Positions 44,455-52,552 of a stretch of 64,000 bases of DNA are shown here, piece by piece; within the stretch, counting starts at the first letter, position 1; each line of letters begins with the position of its first letter. The position numbers and the translations under genes are program-made. This DNA is from Erwinia sp. SLM-02 (GTDB taxonomy: Bacteria; Pseudomonadota; Gammaproteobacteria; Enterobacterales; Enterobacteriaceae). The stretch spans positions 62,001 to 126,000 of the forward strand of contig NZ_JAQISN010000003.1 of the NCBI RefSeq assembly GCF_037450285.1. Reading direction: 5' to 3'. The notes beneath the pieces were generated by a model that saw only the letters and a program-made list of their open reading frames with translations, searched no databases and had not been told where the DNA came from.

Positions 44455-44743
44455 GCCGCTCAAGCCAGGTCGACAGTGATTCAGGCTGGTTGGCAACCAG
44501 TCTGATTTTTTCCTGCTTCCTGAGCTGTTTGACCTGATATTCAAGCTTTGATGCCTGCGAGCGATCGCCCACTTCACAATGAAATAACAGCTCCAGCGGC
44601 CCTTTTCCACGCAGCGCCTTCGCGCCTTTACCGCTCTGATGCTGGTTAAAACGCCGATCCACATCGTTGGTGATGCCGGTGTACAGCATGCCCTTTGCGG
44701 TGCGCAGAATGTATAATCGCCAGCTGGCGACGGTTGTGCTCAT
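44441..44743 (-). CDS. yhbQ: YhbQ, GIY-YIG nuclease-domain protein
   Basis: YhbQ is a 100-residue stand-alone GIY-YIG domain protein. The fold signature is WRLYILRTAKGMLYTGITND, with R in RRFNQH and the later catalytic glutamate in LEYQVKQL. Such UPF0213 proteins are predicted DNA endonucleases, and a role in DNA damage response has been proposed for E. coli YhbQ. It is the last gene of the 71-minute-type segment. Confidence 0.93.
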   Translation of the reverse strand: MSTTVASWRLYILRTAKGMLYTGITNDVDRRFNQHQSGKGAKALRGKGPLELLFHCEVGDRSQASKLEYQVKQLRKQEKIRLVANQPESLSTWLERLRNG

Positions 44744-44827
44744 GAGTATTCCCGGAAACGTCAGTCACCGCTACTGTAGCGTAAAAATGCGCGAGCAGGG
44801 TGTCAGCTTTCTTCTAACCACCGATTT

Positions 44828-45292
44828 TCAGCGTAAACGGTGGATCACCTGATTGCTGCTGCCGCGCCACAGCAGCGCCGGATCGCGCAGTTCCCGGACA
44901 TACTTGCCGTCGATCAGCACGTTTACCAGCGCCACCACCTCATGCTGACGGTCACTCAGTTCCGCCAGGCAATAGCCGGTCCACATCCAGATATCTTTTC
45001 CTGAACAGTCGCGACGCACGCGCCGCAGCAGCCGCCGGACATCGGCAAGGTTGGCCGGATGCAGCGGATCGCCACCGGAAAGCGACAGCCCCTGGCGTGG
45101 GATCCGCTCGTCGTTGAGATCGGCGATCAGCCGCTCCTCCATCTCAATGCTAAAAGGCACGCCGGAGTTCACCCGCCAGGTGCTCTGGTTATAGCAGCCG
45201 GGGCACTGATGCTCGCAGCCGGAAACAAACAGCGTGCAGCGCGTGCCCGGCCCGTTAACGATATCGACCGGGTAATACTGATGAATATTCAC
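44828..45292 (-). CDS. nrdG: NrdG, anaerobic ribonucleotide reductase activase
   Basis: NrdG is the radical-SAM enzyme that generates the glycyl radical on NrdD. The cluster cysteines are C26, C30 and C33 in SGCEHQCPGC. The GGDPLHP block contacts S-adenosylmethionine. The 154-residue length is normal. Its ATG overlaps the nrdD stop by 4 nt, so it is made with nrdD. It marks the first gene of the 96-minute-type segment. Confidence 0.97.
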   Translation of the reverse strand: MNIHQYYPVDIVNGPGTRCTLFVSGCEHQCPGCYNQSTWRVNSGVPFSIEMEERLIADLNDERIPRQGLSLSGGDPLHPANLADVRRLLRRVRRDCSGKDIWMWTGYCLAELSDRQHEVVALVNVLIDGKYVRELRDPALLWRGSSNQVIHRLR

Positions 45293-47427
45293 CCCAGCTG
45301 CCCGGAGGCAAGATGCTTAACGCGTCGCTTCACCTCCTCCTGCTTACCGGCGTTAAACGGGCGGGCATCCGGGCTGCCGAGATAGCCGCACACCCGCCGC
45401 GTAACCGAGACCCGGCTGCTGTCGTGGTTGCCGCATTTCGGGCAGGTAAAGCCTTTGCTGGTACAGTCGAACTCCCCGGTAAACCCGCACTCATAGCACT
45501 CATCAATCGGCGTATTGGTGCCGTAATAGGGCACATGGTGGTAGCTGTAGTCCCAGACGTCCTCCAGCGCTTTCAGGTTATGCTGGATATTCGGATACTC
45601 GCCGTAGCAGATAAAGCCGCCGTTAGCTAAAGGCGGATAGGCGGCTTCAAAGTCGATCTTATCGTAGGGATTGACCTTCTTCTCAACGTCCAGATGGAAG
45701 CTGTTGGTGTAATAGCCTTTATCCGTCACGCCCTTAATCACCCCGAACTCGGCGGCATCGAGGCGGCAGAAGCGATCGCAGAGGTTTTCACTTGGCGTGC
45801 TGTACAGACTGAAACCGTAGCCGGTTTCGGCCTTCCAGTGCTCCACCGCCTGGCGCAGACGGCTGACAATGGCCAGCCCGGTTTCACGCAGGCGGGCATC
45901 ATCGTAAGGGTGAACGGCACCGCCGCTCAGGGCATTCAGCGTTTCATGAATGCCGATATAGCCCAGGGAAATCGACGCCCGGCCGTTTTTAAAAATACCG
46001 GCAACCGGTTCATCCGCCTGCAACCGCACGCCGCAGGCACCTTCCATATACAGAATAGGGGCGACACGCGCCTTGACGTTCTCCAGCCGGGCGATGCGCG
46101 TCATCAACGCTTTTTTAGCCAGCAGCAGCCGACTGTCCAGCAGCGCCCAGAAGCGTTTTTCGTCGCCGCTGGCCTCCAGGGCAATGCGCGGCAGATTCAG
46201 GCTGATCACGCCGATATTGTTGCGGCCGTCATGGATCTGCTCACCGTTCTCTTCATAAACGCCGAGGAAGCTGCGGCAGCCCATCGGCGTTTTAAAGGAA
46301 CCGGTGACCTCAACCACCCGATCGTAATTGAGAATATCGGGATACATGCGCTTGCTGGCGCATTCCAGCGCCAGCTGCTTGATATCATAGTTGGCCTCGC
46401 CGGGCAGGCGGTTTAGCCCCGCTTTGATGGCGAATACCAGTTTAGGAAATACGGCGGTTTTGTGATTTTTCCCCAGCCCGGCAATGCGGTTGCGCAGGAT
46501 CGACTGCTGGATTAGCCGCGCCGACCAGCTCTCCCCGAGGCCAAAGCCAAAGGTGACAAACGGCGTCTGGCCGTTGGCGGTATGCAGCGTGTTGACCTCA
46601 TATTCCAGTGACTGGAAAGCGTCATAACACTCCTTTTCCGTGCGGCTGCGTGCATAGGCCTCGCCATCCGCAATCTGCCAGCCGAGCGCCACCTGACGAT
46701 GCTTCTCCAGGCTGGCCTCAACGTAGGGAGCCAGCACCTCATCAATGCGGTTGATGGTGGTGCCGCCGTAAATATGGCTGGCAACCTGAGCAATAATCTG
46801 TGCGGTTACGGCGGTGGCAGTGGAGATCGATTTCGGCGGTTCGATCTCGGCATTGCCCATCTTAAAGCCGTGAGTCAGCATGCCGCGCAGATCGATCAGC
46901 ATGCAGTTAAACATCGGGAAAAACGGGGAGTAATCAAGATCGTGATAGTGGATCTCGCCGCGCTCGTGGGCGGTGACCACATCGCGCGGCAGCAGATGCT
47001 GGCGGGCATAATGCTTAGCCACGATCCCCGCCAGCAGATCGCGCTGGGTCGGGATCACCTTGCTGTCTTTGTTGGCATTTTCATTCAGCAGCGCGGCGTT
47101 GCTTTGCTCAACCAGCCCGCGTATTTCGTGGTTCAGCCGGCCGCGCAGCTCCCGGGCAACATCGCGATCGTGGCGATACTCAATATAGCAGCGCGCCAGC
47201 TGCGGATAGGCGCCGGCCATCAGACGATCTTCCACCGCTTTCTGGACTTCGGCAATATCAACCCGCTGACGATCGGCCAGTGCCGCACCGATCAGGCTGG
47301 CAACGGTGGCGCAGTAATCGCTATCCTCAACCCGCGCTGCCTGAGCGGCCGCGTGAATCGCTGCCTCAATGCGTGCGGGATCAAAAGCTACCACGCAGCC
47401 GTCCCGTTTGATGACCTCAGTTACCAC
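45289..47427 (-). CDS. nrdD: NrdD, anaerobic ribonucleoside-triphosphate reductase
   Basis: NrdD is the oxygen-sensitive class III reductase that makes dNTPs during anaerobic growth. An ATP-cone occupies residues 1-95. The catalytic domain follows, then a zinc site with two CxxC pairs (CYECGF, CPKCG), and the radical glycine G681 in RRVCGYLG. The start is GTG 47427 with GGGAGAG 5 nt upstream. The product is 712 residues, as in E. coli. Upstream lie a pair of NrdR boxes and an FNR-like site. Confidence 0.97.
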   Translation of the reverse strand: MVTEVIKRDGCVVAFDPARIEAAIHAAAQAARVEDSDYCATVASLIGAALADRQRVDIAEVQKAVEDRLMAGAYPQLARCYIEYRHDRDVARELRGRLNHEIRGLVEQSNAALLNENANKDSKVIPTQRDLLAGIVAKHYARQHLLPRDVVTAHERGEIHYHDLDYSPFFPMFNCMLIDLRGMLTHGFKMGNAEIEPPKSISTATAVTAQIIAQVASHIYGGTTINRIDEVLAPYVEASLEKHRQVALGWQIADGEAYARSRTEKECYDAFQSLEYEVNTLHTANGQTPFVTFGFGLGESWSARLIQQSILRNRIAGLGKNHKTAVFPKLVFAIKAGLNRLPGEANYDIKQLALECASKRMYPDILNYDRVVEVTGSFKTPMGCRSFLGVYEENGEQIHDGRNNIGVISLNLPRIALEASGDEKRFWALLDSRLLLAKKALMTRIARLENVKARVAPILYMEGACGVRLQADEPVAGIFKNGRASISLGYIGIHETLNALSGGAVHPYDDARLRETGLAIVSRLRQAVEHWKAETGYGFSLYSTPSENLCDRFCRLDAAEFGVIKGVTDKGYYTNSFHLDVEKKVNPYDKIDFEAAYPPLANGGFICYGEYPNIQHNLKALEDVWDYSYHHVPYYGTNTPIDECYECGFTGEFDCTSKGFTCPKCGNHDSSRVSVTRRVCGYLGSPDARPFNAGKQEEVKRRVKHLASGQLG

Positions 47428-47443
47428 CGCTACTCTCCCGTGA

Positions 47444-47491
47444 AATCTATATATAGGTTCTTGGTGGTATGATAAACGCTATATATAGTGC
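47444..47491 (-). promoter_or_regulatory. Tandem NrdR boxes of the nrdDG operon
   Basis: Two 16-bp sites with the NrdR core lie at 47444-47459 (AATCTATATATAGGTT) and 47476-47491 (ACGCTATATATAGTGC). They are separated by 16 bp, so their centres are 32 bp or three helical turns apart, as in known NrdR box pairs. NrdR represses nrd operons when dATP is high. They sit 17-64 bp before the nrdD start. Confidence 0.88.
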
Positions 47492-47492
47492 T

Positions 47493-47506
47493 TTGATCGT
47501 ATTTAA
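47493..47506. promoter_or_regulatory. Candidate FNR site upstream of nrdD
   Basis: TTGATCGTATTTAA matches the FNR consensus TTGAT-N4-ATCAA at 8 of 10 fixed positions. FNR activates nrdDG in E. coli, so the place is right. The remaining 280 bp up to the helicase start show no recognisable feature. Confidence 0.55.
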
Positions 47507-47790
47507 CCGATATTTTGTTGACCTGAAACAAAGATTACGCTGTGCGGGAGTCTGGTCAGCCATCTGGATGGATTGCTAAAAATATTTCCAGGCTGCCGGA
47601 AACCAGGGAGCGATAAACAGGCAAAAATACCCCGCAGCGGATAAATACCTGTACAGGAAGACCGCAACAGTCTGCTTTTACCGTGCAGGTGTGCTGTCGC
47701 AGTTGCATTCCTACCCCAGGAATTAATATTATTGCCGGTTGCCGTGGGGCAAAAGTCTCTTTGCCCGATTCAACCAGGAATAACTGCACG

Positions 47791-50349
47791 ATGTCGTCCG
47801 TCACCTACAACGAAAATCAGGTCGTCCGCTGGCTGGGGGTACGAACCGTTGCCCGTGCGCGCGATCTGGTCGCCAGCGTGCAGAATATCCAGTGGCAGAA
47901 CCGGCTTTTGACCGGTGAAGTTGCCGGGCGTGCGGCAGAGCCCTACAGCGTGATGGTGCATTTCAGCCGTCCTCAGGGCAGGCTGCAGGCCAGCGGCGAA
48001 TGCAGCTGTGCGGTAAAAAATAACTGCCGCCACGTTGCCGCGGTGATGCTGGCGAATCTGCGCCCGCGCCAGGCCGTGAATGACGCGGTGCTGAATACCA
48101 TCCACGCCGATCCGGTGCCCACCCTGCAGCTGGAATCCCGGGCGAAGTTCATCAGCGGCTACGGCCATTACGGCCACCGGCAGAAACGGCTCGACTTTGC
48201 CTCGGTCAGCTTTGATTATGCGGGCGTGCGGGTTGATGCGGGGAGCCGCGCGCAAAGCTTCAGCGATCGCAAAGGTCAGCGCTATCACGTTGACCGCCAC
48301 ATTGAAGAAGAACAAAACTGGCTGACGCAGATCCAGAATGCCGGGCTGCAAACCATTCCGGCGGGGCATATCTATACGCCTGCGCCGCTGCCCCCCGAGA
48401 TCTTTGCCCCGGAAACACCCGCCGAATGGCGAGATTTTATCAAAAGCGGCCTGCCGGCCCTGCGCAGGCGCGGCTGGAAAATCCGCATGGACAGCGACTT
48501 TACCTGGAACGTGACCGAAGTAGACGCTATTGAAGGGCGAGCGGTGCAGGCAGAGGATGGCTGGTTCGATCTGGAGCTGGCGTTGAAAATGGGTCGCCAG
48601 CGCGTGCGGCTTGAGCCGCTGCTGGCCGGGCTGTTTGCCCGTGACGGGCGCTGGATGGGCGGCAGCCTGAATCTCATCCCCGATGACGAAAAAATTGAAC
48701 TGCGCGATGAACGCGACCGGCGTTTACTGTTCCGCGCCGCGCAGCTGAAACCGCTGGTCGGCAACCTGATCGATCTGTTTGACCGCCAGGATCCCCAACC
48801 GCTCAGGCTGGCCGCGTGGGACGTGGGCCGTCTGGGGCAAAGCGATCCCCACAGCCGCTGGACCTTTGACAGCGACAGCGCGGTTCACCAGCTGTCTCAG
48901 AAGCTGAGCGGTAACCACGGCGTGCAGCCGGTCGCGCCGCCGCGGGGGCTGAAAGCCACGCTGCGCGATTATCAGCTGCAGGGCGTCAGCTGGATGCAGT
49001 TCCTGCGGGAGCATCATCTGGCGGGCGTGCTGGCGGATGATATGGGGCTGGGTAAAACCATTCAGACCCTGGCGCATCTGCTGCTGGAAAAAGAAGCGGA
49101 TCGGCTTGACAGGCCGGCGCTGATCGTCGTCCCGACCACGCTGGTGCATAACTGGTGCTGCGAGGCGGCACGCTTTGCGCCCGACCTGCGCGTGCTGGCG
49201 CTGACCGGGCCGCAGCGCAGGGACTTCTTTGAGCAGGTGGCGCAGTACGACGTGGTGATCACCACCTATTCCCTGCTGTGGCGCGATCAGCCGCAGCTGG
49301 TGGCCCACGCCTACCATATGCTGATCCTTGATGAGGCGCAGTACGTGAAAAACAGCGCCTCGCGTGCGGCTTCGGTGATCCGCGGGTTGAAGACCCGCCA
49401 TCGCCTGTGCCTGACCGGCACGCCGCTGGAAAATCACCTCGGCGAGTTGTGGTCGCAGTTTGACTTCCTGCTGCCGGGGTTCCTCGGCAGCGAGCGCGAT
49501 TTCACGCAGACGTGGCGGATCCCGGTTGAGCGCAACGGAGATAAAGTGCGTCGCGATCTGCTGGCGAAGCGCGTGCGGCCGTTTATGCTGCGCCGCCGCA
49601 AGCAGGAAGTGGCGAAAGAATTGCCGCCGAAAAACACCATCGTGCGCAGCGTGCCGCTGGAAGGCGCACAGCGGGAACTGTATGACCAGGTTCGTGCGGC
49701 GATGCAGGATCGCGTCCAGCTGGCGGTACAGCAGCAGGGCGCGGGGCGCAGCCACCTGCTGGTGCTGGATGCGCTGCTGAAGCTGCGGCAGATCTGCTGC
49801 GATCCGCGGCTGGTGGAGGACGCGCGGGCGGAAAAAGTGAAGCACTCCGCCAAACTGAAGCTGCTGCGCGAAATGCTCAACGATCTGCTGGCGGAAGATC
49901 GCCGCATTCTCATCTTCTCGCAGTTCACCTCAATGCTTAGCCTGATCGCGGAAGAGCTGCAGCGCGCGCGCATTGATTTTGTCACGCTGACCGGCAGCAC
50001 CCGGGATCGCAATGAGCCGGTGCGGCGCTTCCAGCAGGGTGAAGTTCCCGTGTTTCTGATCAGCCTGAAAGCGGGCGGCGTCGGGCTTAACCTGACGGCG
50101 GCGGATACGGTGATCCACTACGATCCCTGGTGGAACCCGGCGGCGGAAAATCAGGCTACCGATCGTGCCTATCGCCTCGGCCAGGATAAACCGGTCTTCG
50201 TCTATAAGCTGATTGCGGCGGATACGATTGAAGAAAAGGTGGTGGCGTTACAGCAGCATAAAGCGGAACTGGCGGGAGATATCCTGGCGGATGAGCTGAG
50301 CGAGCCGGCCAGTTTCAGTCAGGACGATCTGACCCTGCTGTTGACCTGA
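47791..50349 (+). CDS. SWIM zinc-finger SNF2-family helicase
   Basis: This 852-residue protein combines an N-terminal SWIM zinc finger (C71-x-C73-x5-C79-x-H81 in GECSCAVKNNCRHVA) with a C-terminal SNF2 ATPase. Helicase motifs include DDMGLGKTIQ near 416, DEAQYVKN near 512, LTGTPLENHLGELWSQFDF, LKAGGVGLNLTAAD and WWNPAAENQATDRAYRLGQ. Such proteins are predicted dsDNA translocases that remodel protein-DNA complexes; this one has no assigned role. ATG 47791 was chosen over longer in-frame starts because the N-terminus then begins directly with the conserved region. It occupies the place of treRBC-mgtA in E. coli. Confidence 0.88.
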   Translation: MSSVTYNENQVVRWLGVRTVARARDLVASVQNIQWQNRLLTGEVAGRAAEPYSVMVHFSRPQGRLQASGECSCAVKNNCRHVAAVMLANLRPRQAVNDAVLNTIHADPVPTLQLESRAKFISGYGHYGHRQKRLDFASVSFDYAGVRVDAGSRAQSFSDRKGQRYHVDRHIEEEQNWLTQIQNAGLQTIPAGHIYTPAPLPPEIFAPETPAEWRDFIKSGLPALRRRGWKIRMDSDFTWNVTEVDAIEGRAVQAEDGWFDLELALKMGRQRVRLEPLLAGLFARDGRWMGGSLNLIPDDEKIELRDERDRRLLFRAAQLKPLVGNLIDLFDRQDPQPLRLAAWDVGRLGQSDPHSRWTFDSDSAVHQLSQKLSGNHGVQPVAPPRGLKATLRDYQLQGVSWMQFLREHHLAGVLADDMGLGKTIQTLAHLLLEKEADRLDRPALIVVPTTLVHNWCCEAARFAPDLRVLALTGPQRRDFFEQVAQYDVVITTYSLLWRDQPQLVAHAYHMLILDEAQYVKNSASRAASVIRGLKTRHRLCLTGTPLENHLGELWSQFDFLLPGFLGSERDFTQTWRIPVERNGDKVRRDLLAKRVRPFMLRRRKQEVAKELPPKNTIVRSVPLEGAQRELYDQVRAAMQDRVQLAVQQQGAGRSHLLVLDALLKLRQICCDPRLVEDARAEKVKHSAKLKLLREMLNDLLAEDRRILIFSQFTSMLSLIAEELQRARIDFVTLTGSTRDRNEPVRRFQQGEVPVFLISLKAGGVGLNLTAADTVIHYDPWWNPAAENQATDRAYRLGQDKPVFVYKLIAADTIEEKVVALQQHKAELAGDILADELSEPASFSQDDLTLLLT

Positions 50350-50369
50350 ATTCCCGGAAAGAACAGGCG

Positions 50370-50390
50370 GGGCGGATCGACGATCCGCCC
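50370..50390. terminator. Hairpin between the convergent helicase and ridA genes
   Basis: Perfect 10-bp arms GGGCGGATCG / CGATCCGCCC flank a single central base. It lies 21 bp after the helicase stop and 7 bp before the ridA end. No T-run is present, so its strength is uncertain. Confidence 0.55.
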
Positions 50391-50396
50391 ACACCC

Positions 50397-50783
50397 TTAG
50401 CGACGAATCGCGATCGCTTCGATCTCAATCTTCACATCTTTCGGCAGACGGGCCACTTCCACGCAGGAACGCGCCGGGAAGCTGGCGTTATGCTCGGTAA
50501 AGAAGGCTTCGTATGCGGCGTTCACCGTAGTGAAGTCGTTCAGATCTTTCACAAAAACGGTGGTTTTAACAATATCACCGACTTTCAGACCGGCCGCTTC
50601 CACGATGGCCCGTACGTTTTCCAGCGACTGACGCGCCTGCGCGGTAATATCATCGGGCACGTTACCGGTTTTCGGATCTACCGGGATCTGGCCTGAAGTG
50701 ATAATCATGCTGCCGAGATCGACGCCCTGAACATAGGGACCAATCGCTGCCGGGGCGTTTTCAGTACTGATTTCGCGAGACAT
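50397..50783 (-). CDS. ridA: RidA, enamine/imine deaminase
   Basis: RidA hydrolyses reactive 2-aminoacrylate and related enamines released by PLP enzymes such as threonine dehydratase. The 128-residue trimeric protein carries the active-site arginine in FPARSCVEVARLP and the block PYVQGVDLGSMIITSGQIPVD. The ATG at 50783 (MSREISTENAP) matches the E. coli start; a longer frame adds 13 unrelated residues. It follows pyrI, as in E. coli. Confidence 0.97.
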   Translation of the reverse strand: MSREISTENAPAAIGPYVQGVDLGSMIITSGQIPVDPKTGNVPDDITAQARQSLENVRAIVEAAGLKVGDIVKTTVFVKDLNDFTTVNAAYEAFFTEHNASFPARSCVEVARLPKDVKIEIEAIAIRR

Positions 50784-50872
50784 AGTTTCTCCTGAATGTG
50801 TCTGAGGTTTGCGGGGCGACACAGCGCGCCCCAGCGATCTTTACCATATCGGCTCAAGCCTGCAAACAGGAA

Positions 50873-51337
50873 TCAGTCGTTCGCCATAACCACATGGTGC
50901 GCAAACTCTTTCTCACAGTATTTGCACTTAAGGTAGAGATTGGCGTGGCGTGCTTTCACCGCGAAGCTGGAATAAACCGGCTCGTTGCGGCTGATGCAGT
51001 TGCTGTTCGGGCAGGTCAGTACGCGCTCGATGCGCTCCGGCAGCGTCGGGGAGCTTTTCGCCACCACGTTATAATCATCAATCCGGTTCACCGTGGCGTG
51101 CGGGGCGTAGAGCGCCAGCTGGTTGATCTGATCGTCGGTGAGAAAGGTGTTCTCAATTTTGATGATATCTTTGCGCCCCATCTCGCCGGAAGGCAGGTTC
51201 AGGCCAATGGTGATACGCTGATCGGTTTCGGTCAGGCGGAACAGGGATAGCAGCTTGAAGCCCACCTGCGCCGGGATATGGTCAATCACCGTGCCGCATT
51301 TAATCGCTTCAACCTGTAATTTATTATCGTGCGTCAT
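50873..51337 (-). CDS. pyrI: PyrI, aspartate carbamoyltransferase regulatory chain
   Basis: PyrI is the regulatory subunit of aspartate transcarbamylase and binds CTP, UTP and ATP. The four zinc cysteines are present in CPNSNC and CKYCEKEF. The ATG at 51337 (MTHDNKLQVE) gives 154 residues. Its ribosome binding site AGGAGA and first 14 nt lie inside the end of pyrB, because PyrB has a longer C-terminus here than in E. coli; the two are probably coupled. Confidence 0.97.
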   Translation of the reverse strand: MTHDNKLQVEAIKCGTVIDHIPAQVGFKLLSLFRLTETDQRITIGLNLPSGEMGRKDIIKIENTFLTDDQINQLALYAPHATVNRIDDYNVVAKSSPTLPERIERVLTCPNSNCISRNEPVYSSFAVKARHANLYLKCKYCEKEFAHHVVMAND

Positions 51338-52292
51338 CGTGTTTCTCCTGATTAGCCAGTTCGCTGTTGAGTACCAGCGCCAGCAGCGCCTGCCGTGCGT
51401 AGATACCGTTGCCCGCCTGCTGGAAGTACCAGGCATAAGGCGTGCTGTCGACGTCGGTATCGATCTCATCGATGCGTGGCAGCGGGTGCAGCACTTTCAT
51501 ATTGCCGCGGGCGTGGGCCAGGTCACTGGCGCGCAGAATAAACTGGGCCTTCACGTTTGCATATTCCGACGGATCCAGGCGCTCTTTCTGCACGCGGGTC
51601 ATATACAGAATGTCCACCTGCGGCACCACTTCTTCAATATTATCGTGGCGGGTCCAGACAATCCCTTTCTCATCCAGCATATCGGTGATGTAGGCCGGCA
51701 TTGCCAGCGCATCGGGCGCGATAAAGTAAAAACGGTTGCCTTCGAACTTGGCCAGCGCCTGAGTCAGCGAGTGAACGGTGCGGCCATATTTCAAATCGCC
51801 GACCATCGCCACGTGCAGGTTGTTCAGTCGCCCCTGCGTTTCCTGCAGGGTGAACAGGTCCAGCAGGGTCTGCGTCGGATGCTGGTTCGCACCGTCGCCG
51901 GCGTTCAGGATTGGAACGCCCCCGGAGAACTCAGTCGCCAGGCGTGCGGCTCCCTCCTGCGGATGGCGCATCACAATGGCGTCCACATAGGTGCCAATCA
52001 CCGAGATGGTATCCGCCAGCGTTTCGCCTTTTTTACCCAGCGAAGTGTTGCTGCCGTCCGCAAAGCCGACCACGGATGCCCCGAGGCGGTGGATCGCCGT
52101 TTCAAACGACAGGCGGGTACGGGTAGAGGCTTCAAAGAAGCAGCTGGCAATCACTTTGTGTTTCAGCAGTTCCGGCTGAGGATTCGCCTTCAGGCTGGCG
52201 GCGGTGCGCAGCACCAGTTCCAGCTCTTCACGGTTGAGATCGTTAATCGAAATAATATGTTTGTGATATAGCGGATTGGCAATGGTCGCCAT
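51324..52292 (-). CDS. pyrB: PyrB, aspartate carbamoyltransferase catalytic chain
   Basis: PyrB joins carbamoyl phosphate and aspartate, the first committed step of pyrimidine synthesis. Active-site motifs are FFEASTRTRLSFE, GDGANQHPTQTLLDL and VLHPLPRIDEI. The ATG at 52292 is 6 nt after GAGGAGA; a GTG two codons earlier is too close to that site. The product is 322 residues, about 11 more than in E. coli, the extra residues being a short N-terminal addition and the C-terminal tail (ANQEKHDDAR) that overlaps pyrI. Expression is controlled by the upstream attenuator. Confidence 0.97.
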   Translation of the reverse strand: MATIANPLYHKHIISINDLNREELELVLRTAASLKANPQPELLKHKVIASCFFEASTRTRLSFETAIHRLGASVVGFADGSNTSLGKKGETLADTISVIGTYVDAIVMRHPQEGAARLATEFSGGVPILNAGDGANQHPTQTLLDLFTLQETQGRLNNLHVAMVGDLKYGRTVHSLTQALAKFEGNRFYFIAPDALAMPAYITDMLDEKGIVWTRHDNIEEVVPQVDILYMTRVQKERLDPSEYANVKAQFILRASDLAHARGNMKVLHPLPRIDEIDTDVDSTPYAWYFQQAGNGIYARQALLALVLNSELANQEKHDDAR

Positions 52293-52332
52293 GTTCACTC
52301 TCCTCTACGCGCGCCGGTACTGAAAAAAGGAC

Positions 52333-52364
52333 AAAAAAAAGCCCCTCAATGAGGGGCTTTTTTC
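52333..52364 (-). terminator. pyrBI attenuator
   Basis: On the minus strand a hairpin AAGCCCCTCA / TGAGGGGCTT is followed by T7-8, 40 bp before the pyrB start. In E. coli the same structure stops transcription when UTP is plentiful and the leader ribosome lags. Confidence 0.92.
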
Positions 52365-52456
52365 TGATGATCGGTAGTGCAACGGAAGGAAAAACGGCAC
52401 TGCCCGCCTGTATACAGACGTTGGTGAACGGTGGTGTTGATAGCGTTCTGTGGCAT
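52346..52456 (-). CDS. pyrL: Candidate pyrBI leader peptide (PyrL-like)
   Basis: This 36-codon frame (MPQNAINTTVHQ to HQKKAPH) opens with an excellent site, GGAGG 4 nt before the ATG, and its stop codon falls inside the attenuator hairpin. A pyrimidine-rich pause region (GTTTTTCCTTCC) lies in the frame. Position and logic fit UTP-sensitive attenuation. The peptide itself does not resemble E. coli PyrL, and another frame through the same DNA encodes a more PyrL-like PLIEGLFFVLFS but runs past the pyrB start; the true frame is therefore not certain. Confidence 0.6.
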   Translation of the reverse strand: MPQNAINTTVHQRLYTGGQCRFSFRCTTDHQKKAPH

Positions 52457-52552
52457 GGTTCCTCCCGGCAAACGGGGGGCATTATACGCATTCGAAACGG
52501 CACGGCAAGAGAAAAACGCGCGCCGGGTAATCGTTTGCCTCCCGCCGCGTTG

